Source: Eubacterium oxidoreducens | GTDB taxonomy: Bacteria; Bacillota; Clostridia; Lachnospirales; Lachnospiraceae | Length of the DNA stretch: 64,000 bases | Reading direction: 5' to 3' | Assembly (NCBI RefSeq): GCF_900104415.1 | Contig: NZ_FMXR01000013.1 | Coordinates: forward strand, 1 to 64,000 | Shown here: one piece after another, positions 1 through 7,350 of the stretch | Layout: every line of letters begins with the position of its first letter | Numbering within the stretch: position 1 is the stretch's first letter | Made by a program: the position numbers and the translations under genes | The notes under the pieces: generated by a model | Told to the model about the DNA's origin: nothing | Databases searched by the model: none | The model's input: only the letters and a program-made list of their open reading frames with translations

Positions 1-351
1 AAGCATGAAGAACAACATAGACGAAATCAATGGATGGCTCTATCACAGAATACGTATGTGTATATGGAAACAATGGAAGAAGCCCAAGACAAAGGTGCGA
101 AATCTGATTAAGATGGGTGTGCCTAAGGACTTGGCACATATGGCTGGCAACAGTCGGCGTGGATATTGGTTTACCACACATACAGTCGCAGTCAACATGG
201 CGATGACAAAAGATAGACTGATAAACAGTGGCTTCTATGATTTAGCCACAGCCTATCAGTCTGTGCACGTCAACTATTGAAAACGCCGTATACCGAACGG
301 TACGTACGGTGTTATGAGAGGACGGGAGCTAGTCACTCCCTCCTACTCGAT
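1..351 (+). mobile_element. 3' end of a group II intron (domains V/VI)
   Basis: After the maturase stop, positions 284-312 can fold as a domain V hairpin (arms around ACGCCGTA and TACGTACGGTGT, GAAC-type apical loop). Positions 318-348 can fold as domain VI: a GGGAG/CTCCC stem with an outer GAGAGGA/TCCTACTC stem leaving an unpaired A as candidate branch point about 7 nt from the end. The intron probably ends in AT near 350-351. The rest of the element lies left of the window. The insertion site is about 46 bp upstream of the RNase H start codon. Domain boundaries are by eye. Confidence 0.8.
2..280 (+). CDS. ltrA: Group II intron reverse transcriptase/maturase, C-terminal part (cut by window edge)
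   Basis: The visible 92 codons carry the signature C-terminal region of group II intron-encoded proteins: the RIRMCIWKQWKKPKT block of the maturase (domain X, GIIM-type) followed by NLIKMGVPK and the S(R)RGYW element. In this family the region helps splice the host intron. The reverse transcriptase domain must lie upstream of the window, so the ATG at position 5 is an internal methionine, not a start. The stop codon is followed directly by an RNA fold typical of intron domains V and VI, confirming the intron context. Family assignment is firm; whether the upstream part is intact cannot be seen. Confidence 0.9.
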   Translation, partial: SMKNNIDEINGWLYHRIRMCIWKQWKKPKTKVRNLIKMGVPKDLAHMAGNSRRGYWFTTHTVAVNMAMTKDRLINSGFYDLATAYQSVHVNY

Positions 352-397
352 TGCGTGTACAATAATTAAGGACAAAAAAGTAAGAGGAGTAGTGTAA

Positions 398-1321
398 ATG
401 GCAAAGAAGAATTATTATGCTGTGAGAAGGGGATTGACACCGGGAATCTATTTAAGCTGGGATGAGGCGAAAGTACAGGTAAATGGATATAAAGGTGCAC
501 AATATAAAGGATTTGCGACAAAAGAAGAGGCAATTGAATATATGCAGGGCGTTAACAATCAAACGCCAAGCAAGGAGCTTTATAGTCTTATCGATAGAAG
601 ATTTGAACCGGATACATCGGAAGAATACTTTGAGGTGCATTCAGACGGAGGCGCACGAGGTGGTAATCCGGGGTATGGAGGCTATGGATATGTAGTTGTC
701 GATTGCAATCATAATATAGTAGAAGAAGGATACGGATATGGCCAGAATATGACCAATAACCAGGCAGAGCTTCTTGGCGCAATCGAAGGTATAAAAGCGG
801 TAAAAGAAGGAGCTAAGGTGTATTTTATTACAGACAGCACCTATGTATATGCGGGATTTGCGAAGGATTTTCCGGATCAGCCGCGTTATGAGAAGTGGGA
901 AAAAAAGGGATGGAAAGATGTCAAGAATCTTGAATTGGTACAAGAGTTATACGAACTTGGAAAGGCGCATCGTTTAGAATGTATTCCCAGACCATATAGA
1001 CAGGGAGAGCGTCAGTATATTCCATTTGCACATGGTGATAAACCGGATGAGAGGGGCTGTTATAAAAATCCTTATAATAAAATCTGCGATCGGCTTGCCA
1101 ATATTGGAATCGTTGATGCAGTGAATCAAAAAACACAAAAAAATGGTTTGGTACAGTTGATTCATGGAAGCAAGATTGTAAAGGAAGTACCGGATGCGGA
1201 GTTTTTGGAAGGAGAAGTTGTACACATCGAGCAGACGGCACCATTTTATGTAACCGATCTAGATGAAAGACGCTATGGAAGGGTTGTAGATGTAAATGGA
1301 ATAAGCGCAAAGGTAAATTAA
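398..1321 (+). CDS. rnhA: Ribonuclease H with N-terminal viroplasmin domain
   Basis: 307 aa enzyme expected to degrade the RNA strand of RNA-DNA hybrids in the cytoplasm. Residues 5-50 are a caulimovirus viroplasmin / RNase H1 N-terminal hybrid-binding domain (YYAVRRGLTPGIY, then GFATKEEAIEYM). The catalytic domain starts near residue 77 with VHSDGGARGG (first Asp, D83), followed by NNQAELLGA (Glu) and FITDSTY (Asp); a later NKICDRLA block probably supplies the fourth acidic residue. About 60 residues after the RNase H fold form an extension I do not recognise. SD GAGGAG lies 8 nt before ATG. A TACAAT just after the intron end (358-363) may be its -10 box. Cytosolic, no signal peptide. Confidence 0.9.
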   Translation: MAKKNYYAVRRGLTPGIYLSWDEAKVQVNGYKGAQYKGFATKEEAIEYMQGVNNQTPSKELYSLIDRRFEPDTSEEYFEVHSDGGARGGNPGYGGYGYVVVDCNHNIVEEGYGYGQNMTNNQAELLGAIEGIKAVKEGAKVYFITDSTYVYAGFAKDFPDQPRYEKWEKKGWKDVKNLELVQELYELGKAHRLECIPRPYRQGERQYIPFAHGDKPDERGCYKNPYNKICDRLANIGIVDAVNQKTQKNGLVQLIHGSKIVKEVPDAEFLEGEVVHIEQTAPFYVTDLDERRYGRVVDVNGISAKVN

Positions 1322-1382
1322 GAATGCCAGATTGCGAATTTGTTAAAAAGTAGTTAAGACGGACAAAAAGTCGCCTGATTTA

Positions 1383-1411
1383 TTGACAAGTTGCAGGGAT
1401 GGTCGTACAAT
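1383..1411 (+). promoter_or_regulatory. Sigma-A type promoter for the L,D-transpeptidase gene
   Basis: TTGACA at 1383-1388, a 17 bp spacer and TACAAT at 1406-1411. Predicted start near 1418 leaves a leader of roughly 115 nt in which I see no clear structure. Upstream, between the rnhA stop and 1382, there is no obvious terminator. Confidence 0.75.
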
Positions 1412-1533
1412 GAACAAGATTTCATATGATGCGCAAATCATGTGTTAGAAAGAGTGTAGAGGATATGATAGATTAGAATTCGAGGTTTTGGAGAAGACGA
1501 TAAGTCACATTCAAGATATGATAGGAGAAGATG

Positions 1534-2817
1534 ATGAGTTCAATGACAGAACCTCAACAGATAGAGGAAAAAAAGGCTAAGAAGAAAAAAATAATATGGA
1601 TCATTGTAATTGTAGTGATTGCAGCTGCAATTGCGGCAGCTGTGTTTGCATATAACAATGCACATATAATAGTGAATGGACAACAGATTCGCTATTCGAG
1701 TGATGGGGATGTGGAGACTGCACTGACGGAGCAGTTTTATGAGAATGGATATGTTTTTTCGGATCCTGAGATGGAGCAGGCTTGTGTAACCTATTCCATC
1801 GATACCTCTGGTTTGGATTCAGGATCTCGACTGTTTTCTAGCTTGTTTCATAAAGAATATGAAGTAACGATAGAAACCAGTGTAGATACAGACAAGCTTG
1901 AAGCCTATATTGATGAATGGAACGAGTCAGCAACGGAAAGTGAGAATGCAACAGTTGATTCTGATGATAATATTACGGCGGAAGTATATGGAAATAAGAT
2001 TGATAAAGAGGCATTGCTTGAAGCTGTAACAGAGGATGCAACGGGAATTGATGTTTCTAAGTATTACGTGCAGCCGACCGTTACACAAGAAGATATGGAA
2101 GCAGCAGTAGCAGAAAAAGAAGAGTATCTTGCATGGTCCGCAACCTATGAGAATGGATTCGAGATTACGATACCGGAAGATAGCATTAAGATTACCAAGA
2201 AGGCGAAAGTAAAAGTGGATACTTCGTTTTTGGAGGAATCGGTTGATGATTTAGATGATACATATAATACCATAGGAGATCCGGTATCCTTTACGACTAC
2301 TGGTGGAGAGAACATCGAGTTGTCCGGAGGATATTGGGGAACCAAGGTTGATGAAACAACGGAAATCGCCTATCTGGAGGAAGCTATTGCAAACAAGGAA
2401 ACGGTGAGCAATCGTGAGCCGCAGATGGCAGGACAGGGAGGAGAAATCGGCAATACATATGCCGAAGTATCCATCAGTCAACAGCATGTATGGGTATATG
2501 TGGATGGAAAATTGGTTATGCAGTCGGATTGTGTAACCGGAGAAGCAGGAGAAAATGATACGCCAACAGGAGCTTATTATTTGCTTGAGCGAAAGACCGA
2601 TAAGGTGCTTGTTGGAGAGGACTATGAGACGGAAGTTAATTATTGGATGCGAATTACCTGGACAGGCGTTGGTTTCCACGATGCAAGTTGGAGAAGCTCG
2701 TTTGGCGGTAATATCTATAAGACCAATGGTTCTCACGGATGTATCAATTTGCCGGCTTCCTTTGCAGCATCACTGTTTGAGGTTGCCTATGCCGGTATGC
2801 CGGTATTAATTTATTAA
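1534..2817 (+). CDS. Membrane-anchored L,D-transpeptidase
   Basis: 427 aa envelope enzyme expected to make 3-3 peptidoglycan crosslinks or attach groups to tetrapeptide stems. A Lys-rich cytoplasmic stub is followed by one transmembrane segment (about residues 20-42, IIWIIVIVVIAAAIAAAV), then a long extracytoplasmic region of the PG-binding/YoaR kind. The C-terminal YkuD domain has GIPTGAY-like and GVGFHDASWR elements and the catalytic SHGCINLP motif near residue 405 (Cys nucleophile). Start: AGGAG lies 3 nt before an ATG at 1531 and 6 nt before the ATG at 1534, so 1534 is preferred. Monocistronic between its own promoter and a terminator. Confidence 0.88.
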   Translation: MSSMTEPQQIEEKKAKKKKIIWIIVIVVIAAAIAAAVFAYNNAHIIVNGQQIRYSSDGDVETALTEQFYENGYVFSDPEMEQACVTYSIDTSGLDSGSRLFSSLFHKEYEVTIETSVDTDKLEAYIDEWNESATESENATVDSDDNITAEVYGNKIDKEALLEAVTEDATGIDVSKYYVQPTVTQEDMEAAVAEKEEYLAWSATYENGFEITIPEDSIKITKKAKVKVDTSFLEESVDDLDDTYNTIGDPVSFTTTGGENIELSGGYWGTKVDETTEIAYLEEAIANKETVSNREPQMAGQGGEIGNTYAEVSISQQHVWVYVDGKLVMQSDCVTGEAGENDTPTGAYYLLERKTDKVLVGEDYETEVNYWMRITWTGVGFHDASWRSSFGGNIYKTNGSHGCINLPASFAASLFEVAYAGMPVLIY

Positions 2818-2830
2818 CTTAGTTAAAAGA

Positions 2831-2861
2831 AGATTGTCTGATGATCAGGCAGTCTTTTTTT
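2831..2861 (+). terminator. Rho-independent terminator after the L,D-transpeptidase
   Basis: An 11 bp stem (AGATTGTCTGA / TCAGGCAGTCT, two G-U pairs) with a 3 nt loop is followed by seven T. Confidence 0.85.
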
Positions 2862-2889
2862 GTGATTTGATTCATAGCAAGGAGGACTG

Positions 2890-2898
2890 TGGTATAAT
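2890..2898 (+). promoter_or_regulatory. Extended -10 promoter abutting the YitT-GNAT gene
   Basis: TGG-TATAAT at 2890-2898 is an extended -10 element without a good -35 (TTGATT at 2867 is 20 bp away). The predicted +1 is about 2905, the A of the ATG chosen for the next gene, which suggests a leaderless mRNA. Confidence 0.5.
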
Positions 2899-2904
2899 TT
2901 GAAT

Positions 2905-4068
2905 ATGGATAAGAGATTACGATTGTTGATAGATTTTTTAGTATTAGCAGCAGGTGCAGTGATTGCGGCATTTGCAATTGAAGAATTTTTGGTGCCATGT
3001 ACCATACTAGATGGCGGCGTGATAGGTGTCGGGATTATTATCAGTACTGTGAGTAAGATTCCGCTTGGCTTACTTACAATTGTGTTAAATATTCCATTTT
3101 TGATAATCGGCTGGAAGAAGATGGGATATCTATTCGTGATAAAAGCAGCGTATTCCATGGTGATTTTTTCTATTGCTCTTGAAGCATTCGAACCTCTTAA
3201 GGGGATGACAGATGAATATCTGTTGGCCGTATGCTTTGGAGGCGTTATTTTGGGATTTGGAGTAGGCCTTGTAATTCGATATGGAGGTTGTCTAGACGGA
3301 ACGGAGACGGTGGCAATCCTGCTGAATAGGGCAAAAGATTTTCCTGTGGGAAGAACCGTTTTGATATTCAATTTGATTATTTACTCTGTTGCCGGAATCT
3401 TGTTTGGACCGGACCGTGCGATGTATTCGCTGCTCACATATTTTATTACCTCTAAGATCCTGGATTTGGTAGAGGGCGGAATAGGCCAGGCAAAGTCCGC
3501 GCTTATTATTACAGATGCACCAACAGAAGTCGCGGAAAATATTTATAAATATCTTGGGCGTACCGTTACCATTATTCGTGGTGAGGGTCTGGTAAGTGGT
3601 TCGAAAACCATCTTATATTGTGTGCTGACACAGTTTGAAGTACCACAACTGAAAAGTGTAATTGATTCTGTGGATGCGTCTACTTTTGTAACGGTTAGTG
3701 AGGTATCCGAGATTGTTGGAAATCATGTTAAGAGTCGGTCGAAGGAGAAGCAGGTTATGAAGAGAGTAGAACAGTTTGGAAATCATGAGGTTAAAGAAGA
3801 CAAGCAGGAAAAAGAGCAATATGTCATCGAAAGCACCAGAATTTATTGGCGAGATGAAAGTGGGAAGCTGATGGCAGAAGTAACATTTCCGGAGATGCCC
3901 AATCATGTCTACTGTATCAATCATACTTATGTGGACGAATCACTGCGAGGCCAGGGAATTGCCGGAAAATTGATTCAGATGGCGGCGGATACCATTAAGG
4001 AAAATGGAGGAACTGTTACCGCAACATGTTCTTATGCATCAAAATGGTTAGAAAAAAATGAGGTGTAG
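2905..4068 (+). CDS. YitT-family membrane protein fused to a GNAT acetyltransferase domain
   Basis: 387 aa. Residues 5-190 hold about five hydrophobic segments of the YitT/DUF161 type (LDGGVIGVGIIIS, RYGGCLDGTE motifs); residues 200-280 match the cytosolic DUF2179 domain that usually ends YitT proteins. After a charged linker (about 285-310) comes a roughly 75-residue small GNAT domain with the acetyl-CoA loop RGQGIAGKLI and an ATCSYASKWLEK end, as in YjdJ-like acetyltransferases. No internal stop or start separates the parts, so it reads as a real fusion. Transport substrate and acetylation target are unknown. TTG at 2899 is an alternative start. First gene of an operon with a NUDIX and an HD hydrolase. 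Confidence 0.82.
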   Translation: MDKRLRLLIDFLVLAAGAVIAAFAIEEFLVPCTILDGGVIGVGIIISTVSKIPLGLLTIVLNIPFLIIGWKKMGYLFVIKAAYSMVIFSIALEAFEPLKGMTDEYLLAVCFGGVILGFGVGLVIRYGGCLDGTETVAILLNRAKDFPVGRTVLIFNLIIYSVAGILFGPDRAMYSLLTYFITSKILDLVEGGIGQAKSALIITDAPTEVAENIYKYLGRTVTIIRGEGLVSGSKTILYCVLTQFEVPQLKSVIDSVDASTFVTVSEVSEIVGNHVKSRSKEKQVMKRVEQFGNHEVKEDKQEKEQYVIESTRIYWRDESGKLMAEVTFPEMPNHVYCINHTYVDESLRGQGIAGKLIQMAADTIKENGGTVTATCSYASKWLEKNEV

Positions 4069-4072
4069 TAGG

Positions 4073-4678
4073 ATGGATATGAAAGAAATCATTCAAGGTA
4101 GGACACCGGAAGAAATTGGAGACAAAGAGAGATTTCGCTGTGCAGTATGTATTGCGATGATTGAAGCACAGGATGGTCATGAGGTGATTTTTGAGGTGCG
4201 TTCGAGTACCATTCCCTCTCAGCCGGGAGATGTATGTCTTCCGGGAGGTGCAATTGAGGAGGGTGAAACTGCAAGACAAGCAGCTGTGAGAGAAGCCTGT
4301 GAGGAACTTCTCATTTCACCAAAGCAGATTGAGATTATAGGAGAAGCAGATACCTTTCGAACAGGGAATCTTATGATTTATCCATTTGTGGCAGTGATAA
4401 AAGGATATCAGGGAAACTTCAATAAGGAGGAAGTAGAATCGGTATTTACCGTCCCACTGAAATTCTTTTTAGAAACCAAACCGGAAGAATATATCGTTTC
4501 TTATGAGCCACAGTTTGGGGACGACTTTCCATTTGACAGAATTGTCGGTGGAAAAGATTACCAATGGAGACAGGTTGAACAAAAAACGCTGTTCTATCAG
4601 TATGAATATCACACAATCTGGGGATTTACAGCGCTGCTTATGAATTCCTTTGGAAAAATATTAAGACGGGAAGTATAA
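4073..4678 (+). CDS. NUDIX hydrolase, probable CoA pyrophosphatase (NudL-like)
   Basis: 201 aa cytosolic hydrolase. The UPF0035/CoA-pyrophosphatase signature is seen as SQPGDVCLPGG, followed by a Nudix box (residues 58-80) with the order G-x5-E-x7-REACEEL, providing the metal-binding glutamates. This family cleaves CoA to 4'-phosphopantetheine and 3',5'-ADP. The Gly two positions after EE is replaced by Leu, a small deviation. Start: the ATG at 4058 lies inside the previous gene; GAGGTG 7 nt before ATG 4073 favours the latter, leaving a 4 nt gap from the upstream stop. Co-transcribed with YitT-GNAT and HD genes. Confidence 0.85.
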   Translation: MDMKEIIQGRTPEEIGDKERFRCAVCIAMIEAQDGHEVIFEVRSSTIPSQPGDVCLPGGAIEEGETARQAAVREACEELLISPKQIEIIGEADTFRTGNLMIYPFVAVIKGYQGNFNKEEVESVFTVPLKFFLETKPEEYIVSYEPQFGDDFPFDRIVGGKDYQWRQVEQKTLFYQYEYHTIWGFTALLMNSFGKILRREV

Positions 4679-4680
4679 AA

Positions 4681-5271
4681 ATGAATGAACGACTGAAAAA
4701 GCAGATGAAGTTTGCTTTGGAAATTGATAAGGATAAAAATGTATTTCGGCAGACGCATCTGTCCGGACATGGGAGAAATGAAAATGATGCAGAGCATGCC
4801 TGGCACATGGCAATTATGGCATATGTCCTAAAAGAATATGCAAATGAAGAAATTGACATTGCAAAGGTTATGCTCATGTGCCTCATTCATGATATTGTGG
4901 AGATTGATGCCGGAGATACTTATGCCTATGATGAAGAAGGCAAGAAGTCTCAGCATGAAAGAGAACAGGCTGCAAAGGAGCGCATCTACTCGCTTCTTCC
5001 GGAGGACCAAAAGACGGAGCTGCAGGCCATTTTTGATGAGTTTGAGGAACTTAAGACTCCGGAAGCGAGATTTGTACGAGCTATGGATAATCTGCAGCCG
5101 TTAATGTTAAATGACAGCAACGGAGGAGCTGACTGGAAATATCATAAAGTCAGTAAGGAACAGGTCTATAAACGTCAAAGTCAGACGAAAGAAGGGTCTA
5201 AGATCTTGTTTGAATTAACGGATGAAATCCTAAAACGTCATATTGCACAGGGAAATATATCCGACACATAA
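4681..5271 (+). CDS. HD-domain phosphohydrolase (YfbR/HDDC2-like)
   Basis: 196 aa soluble metal-dependent phosphohydrolase. Metal ligands appear as H39/H42 in ENDAEHAWH, the doublet H70-D71 in CLIHDIVEID, and a later Asp in RAMDNLQPLMLND, matching the HD_3 family that includes 5'-deoxynucleotidases. Substrate is inferred, not seen. It starts 2 nt after the NUDIX stop with a GGGAAG SD, so both belong to one transcript, suggesting a nucleotide/cofactor clean-up operon. A bidirectional terminator follows. Confidence 0.85.
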   Translation: MNERLKKQMKFALEIDKDKNVFRQTHLSGHGRNENDAEHAWHMAIMAYVLKEYANEEIDIAKVMLMCLIHDIVEIDAGDTYAYDEEGKKSQHEREQAAKERIYSLLPEDQKTELQAIFDEFEELKTPEARFVRAMDNLQPLMLNDSNGGADWKYHKVSKEQVYKRQSQTKEGSKILFELTDEILKRHIAQGNISDT

Positions 5272-5290
5272 CCATAAGGAATCATATAAA

Positions 5291-5318
5291 AAAACGCAGG
5301 GGAAAATCCTGCGTTTTT
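5291..5318. terminator. Bidirectional terminator between HD gene and lysR
   Basis: AAAACGCAGG / CCTGCGTTTT with a 7 nt loop, A-tract on the left and T-tract on the right. It serves the + strand operon and the convergent lysR, whose stop codon lies at its right edge. Confidence 0.88.
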
Positions 5319-6210
5319 ATGTTTCATCGATGATAAAGGAAATAAATTGCTCCAAAGTTGGATTGGAGTGTTCCGGATTCCAGGCTAATGCATTATCGAC
5401 ATATTCTTTTCCATTTTCGAATGGAATGGCAACGACACGTTTATCATTTCGGTTGGAATCAGCAATATAAGCCGGCAAGATAGAGACTCCCATATGTAAA
5501 GAGACCATAAGCAATACGGTTTCGATATCTTCAATTTTATCAAGGATTTCTACATCATATCCGGCTTTTACAAAAGGATTGATAATGACACGGTCCTCAC
5601 CAACCTGGCTATCAGGGGAGCAGGCCAAAATCAGTTTTTCGTGTTGCAGATCTTGTCTTGAAATGGAACGCTGATGCGATAATTTGTGATTAAAAGGAAC
5701 CACAACAGTTAAGGAAGAGCGCTGCATGGTTTTATGAGCAATTCCAACAAAGCACGTTTGGTCAAATATAGGGGTAACAATGATATCAAGTTCCCTGCTT
5801 TTGAGACGTGACAACAATTCGGAAGGGTTGCCACTGCTAAAATGCAGTTGGATATTAGGGTACATACGATGAAATTCTAAGATGCGGTCGGGAAAGATGG
5901 TGGATTTAATATCGGCGGTAAACCCGATATCAATGGAACCAATCATACCAAGAGCGGCATCGCGAGTGTGGGTAAATACAGAATCAATATGCTCTAAAAT
6001 CTCCGGAGCTTCTCGGTAAAATGCTTTGCCGGCTTCGGTAAGAGTCACCTTTTTCTTTGTTCGAATAAAAAGAGGGGAACCAATCAGATTCTCAAGTGAT
6101 TTTATCTGCTGCGTTACAGCTGTTTGCGATACGTATAATCGAGCAGCAGCTTTGGTGAAATTAAGTTCTTCTGCAACCGCAATAAAATATTCAATCTGTC
6201 TGGTGTTCAT
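5317..6210 (-). CDS. LysR-family transcriptional regulator
   Basis: 297 aa. Residues 1-60 are a winged helix-turn-helix of the LysR type (MNTRQIEYFIAVAEELNFTKAA, then SQTAVTQQIKSLE), followed by the usual linker helix and a periplasmic-binding-protein-like effector domain (about 90-295). Length is typical. It is transcribed divergently from the DRTGG/HydA-like operon; LysR proteins often regulate a divergent neighbour, so that operon is the first candidate target. SD GGAGG 8 nt before ATG. The ligand cannot be inferred from sequence. Confidence 0.93.
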   Translation of the reverse strand: MNTRQIEYFIAVAEELNFTKAAARLYVSQTAVTQQIKSLENLIGSPLFIRTKKKVTLTEAGKAFYREAPEILEHIDSVFTHTRDAALGMIGSIDIGFTADIKSTIFPDRILEFHRMYPNIQLHFSSGNPSELLSRLKSRELDIIVTPIFDQTCFVGIAHKTMQRSSLTVVVPFNHKLSHQRSISRQDLQHEKLILACSPDSQVGEDRVIINPFVKAGYDVEILDKIEDIETVLLMVSLHMGVSILPAYIADSNRNDKRVVAIPFENGKEYVDNALAWNPEHSNPTLEQFISFIIDET

Positions 6211-6244
6211 AATGACCGCCTCCGTTTACTGATAAGATAAAGTT

Positions 6245-6253
6245 ATTATATCA
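6245..6253 (-). promoter_or_regulatory. Extended -10 promoter of lysR
   Basis: On the minus strand TGA-TATAAT (plus 6253 to 6245). Predicted start near 6238, leader about 28 nt with the GGAGG SD. Confidence 0.6.
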
Positions 6254-6301
6254 TACAATTTTTCTATTGGATTATGAAAAAAAAAGCGGGTAATATAAAC
6301 A

Positions 6302-6319
6302 TGTACTTAATTAAGTACA
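6302..6319. promoter_or_regulatory. 18 bp perfect palindrome, candidate operator
   Basis: TGTACTTAATTAAGTACA is a perfect dyad in the lysR / DRTGG-operon intergenic region, about 55 bp upstream of the lysR -10. A perfect dyad this long in a divergent promoter region usually binds a dimeric regulator; which one is unknown. Confidence 0.5.
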
Positions 6320-6410
6320 AGAACGATTGTCTCGTAGCGGATTTAGAACAATAGTGATAAATAAGCACAAGACCTTCTTTCTAAATAATACGAATTGATA
6401 TGAAATAGGA

Positions 6411-6456
6411 AACAAAAGAGCGTTCTTTCCCCTAAGAGAGCGCTCTTTTGTTTGTT
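6411..6456 (+). terminator. Terminator-like hairpin upstream of the DRTGG operon promoter
   Basis: AACAAAAGAGCG / CGCTCTTTTGTT, a 12 bp stem with an 18 nt purine/pyrimidine-mixed loop, followed by TGTTTT. No annotated + strand gene lies between lysR and this hairpin, so it either insulates the operon promoter or ends an unannotated short transcript (about 6260-6452). The rest of the 6211-6547 gap holds the lysR promoter, the 18 bp palindrome and the operon promoter. Confidence 0.6.
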
Positions 6457-6477
6457 TTACAGGAAATTCTTTTTTTA

Positions 6478-6507
6478 TTGCGCCCATTTATGGTTTAGGA
6501 CTATAAT
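6478..6507 (+). promoter_or_regulatory. Promoter of the DRTGG/HydA-like operon
   Basis: TTGCGC at 6478-6483, 18 bp spacer, TATAAT at 6502-6507. Predicted start near 6514, leader about 34 nt, SD GGAGG at 6536-6540. Confidence 0.6.
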
Positions 6508-6547
6508 TACCATATGGTTATTTTACACAGGAGTTGGAGGAATAGTT

Positions 6548-6901
6548 ATGAACCTGCTCGAAATGAAAGAAGCGTTACAGGCACAAGTATTAACGGATGA
6601 ACTTGATGAAAGCGTTGATATTACATTGGCATATGCGACGGATTTGATGAGCGATGCATTGGCATTTGCATCGGATAATTGTGTGCTCATTACAGGTTTG
6701 GTGAATTCGCAAACCGTGCGCACAGCAGAGATGAAGGATTTTCCCTGTGTGATTTATACAAGAGGGAAAATGCCGGAAGGCGAGATTATTGCACTTGCGA
6801 ATACCTTTGGGTTATGTGTGATGCGCACGGAGCTGTCAACATTTGACACTTGCGGAATATTATATGGAAAGGGAATTATAGGACCAAACAATCATGGATA
6901 A
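6548..6901 (+). CDS. DRTGG-domain protein
   Basis: 117 aa, built like a single DRTGG domain (ADLMSDALAF, NCVLITGLVNSQTVRTAEM, IIALANTFGLCVMRT). The domain's biochemical role is not known; in clostridia such short proteins accompany HydA-like iron-sulfur proteins and anti-sigma-type ATPases. SD GGAGG is 7 nt before ATG 6548; earlier in-frame starts lack an SD and fall before or on the promoter. First gene of a tight five-gene operon, overlapping the next gene by 8 nt. A second DRTGG protein is the fourth gene. Confidence 0.8.
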   Translation: MNLLEMKEALQAQVLTDELDESVDITLAYATDLMSDALAFASDNCVLITGLVNSQTVRTAEMKDFPCVIYTRGKMPEGEIIALANTFGLCVMRTELSTFDTCGILYGKGIIGPNNHG

Positions 6902-7319
6902 GATAGAATTTCACTATGAGGTTGATGGGGATGATTTTACGAATGCCGGATCTGCAAGTACGGATTTTAAGCGAAAGCTGAAAAAGATGCATATAACACC
7001 GGCAATTGTAAGGCGTGTGGCGATTGCGATGTATGAAGGCGAAATTAATATGGTCATACATGCAGACGGAGGTTATATCGATACAGAAATCTCACAAGGG
7101 GAGATAGTTCTTAGATTATGTGATCGAGGACCTGGCATTGAGAATGTGAAAAAAGCAATGACAGAAGGATATTCTACGGCAACAGATAAAGTGCGCGAGT
7201 TGGGGTTTGGAGCCGGTATGGGGCTTCCGAATATGAAAAAATCGACTGATGAGATGCATATCGAAACACAACTGGGGGTAGGAACTACCGTAGAAATGAA
7301 AATCTACATCAATCAGTAA
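6894..7319 (+). CDS. RsbW-like ATP-binding protein (GHKL/HATPase)
   Basis: 141 aa consisting of a lone histidine-kinase-type ATPase domain of the anti-sigma-factor kind: an N box with EGEINMVIHADGG, a G1 box DRGPGIEN, and a G2-like GFGAGMGLPNMKK. There is no phosphoacceptor His domain. Known relatives (RsbW/SpoIIAB) act as serine kinases in partner switching; here a role in signalling from the adjacent HydA-like protein is inferred from the operon only. Starts inside the end of the DRTGG gene (8 nt overlap), implying translational coupling. Confidence 0.85.
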   Translation: MDKIEFHYEVDGDDFTNAGSASTDFKRKLKKMHITPAIVRRVAIAMYEGEINMVIHADGGYIDTEISQGEIVLRLCDRGPGIENVKKAMTEGYSTATDKVRELGFGAGMGLPNMKKSTDEMHIETQLGVGTTVEMKIYINQ

Positions 7320-7350
7320 ACGATAAAGCTGATTGGAAAAGGTGAATTGA

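Noticed and set aside
641-943. Minus-strand open frames within rnhA and many similar antisense frames elsewhere
   Set aside because: They lie wholly inside well-supported genes, have no SD and read like complements of real proteins.
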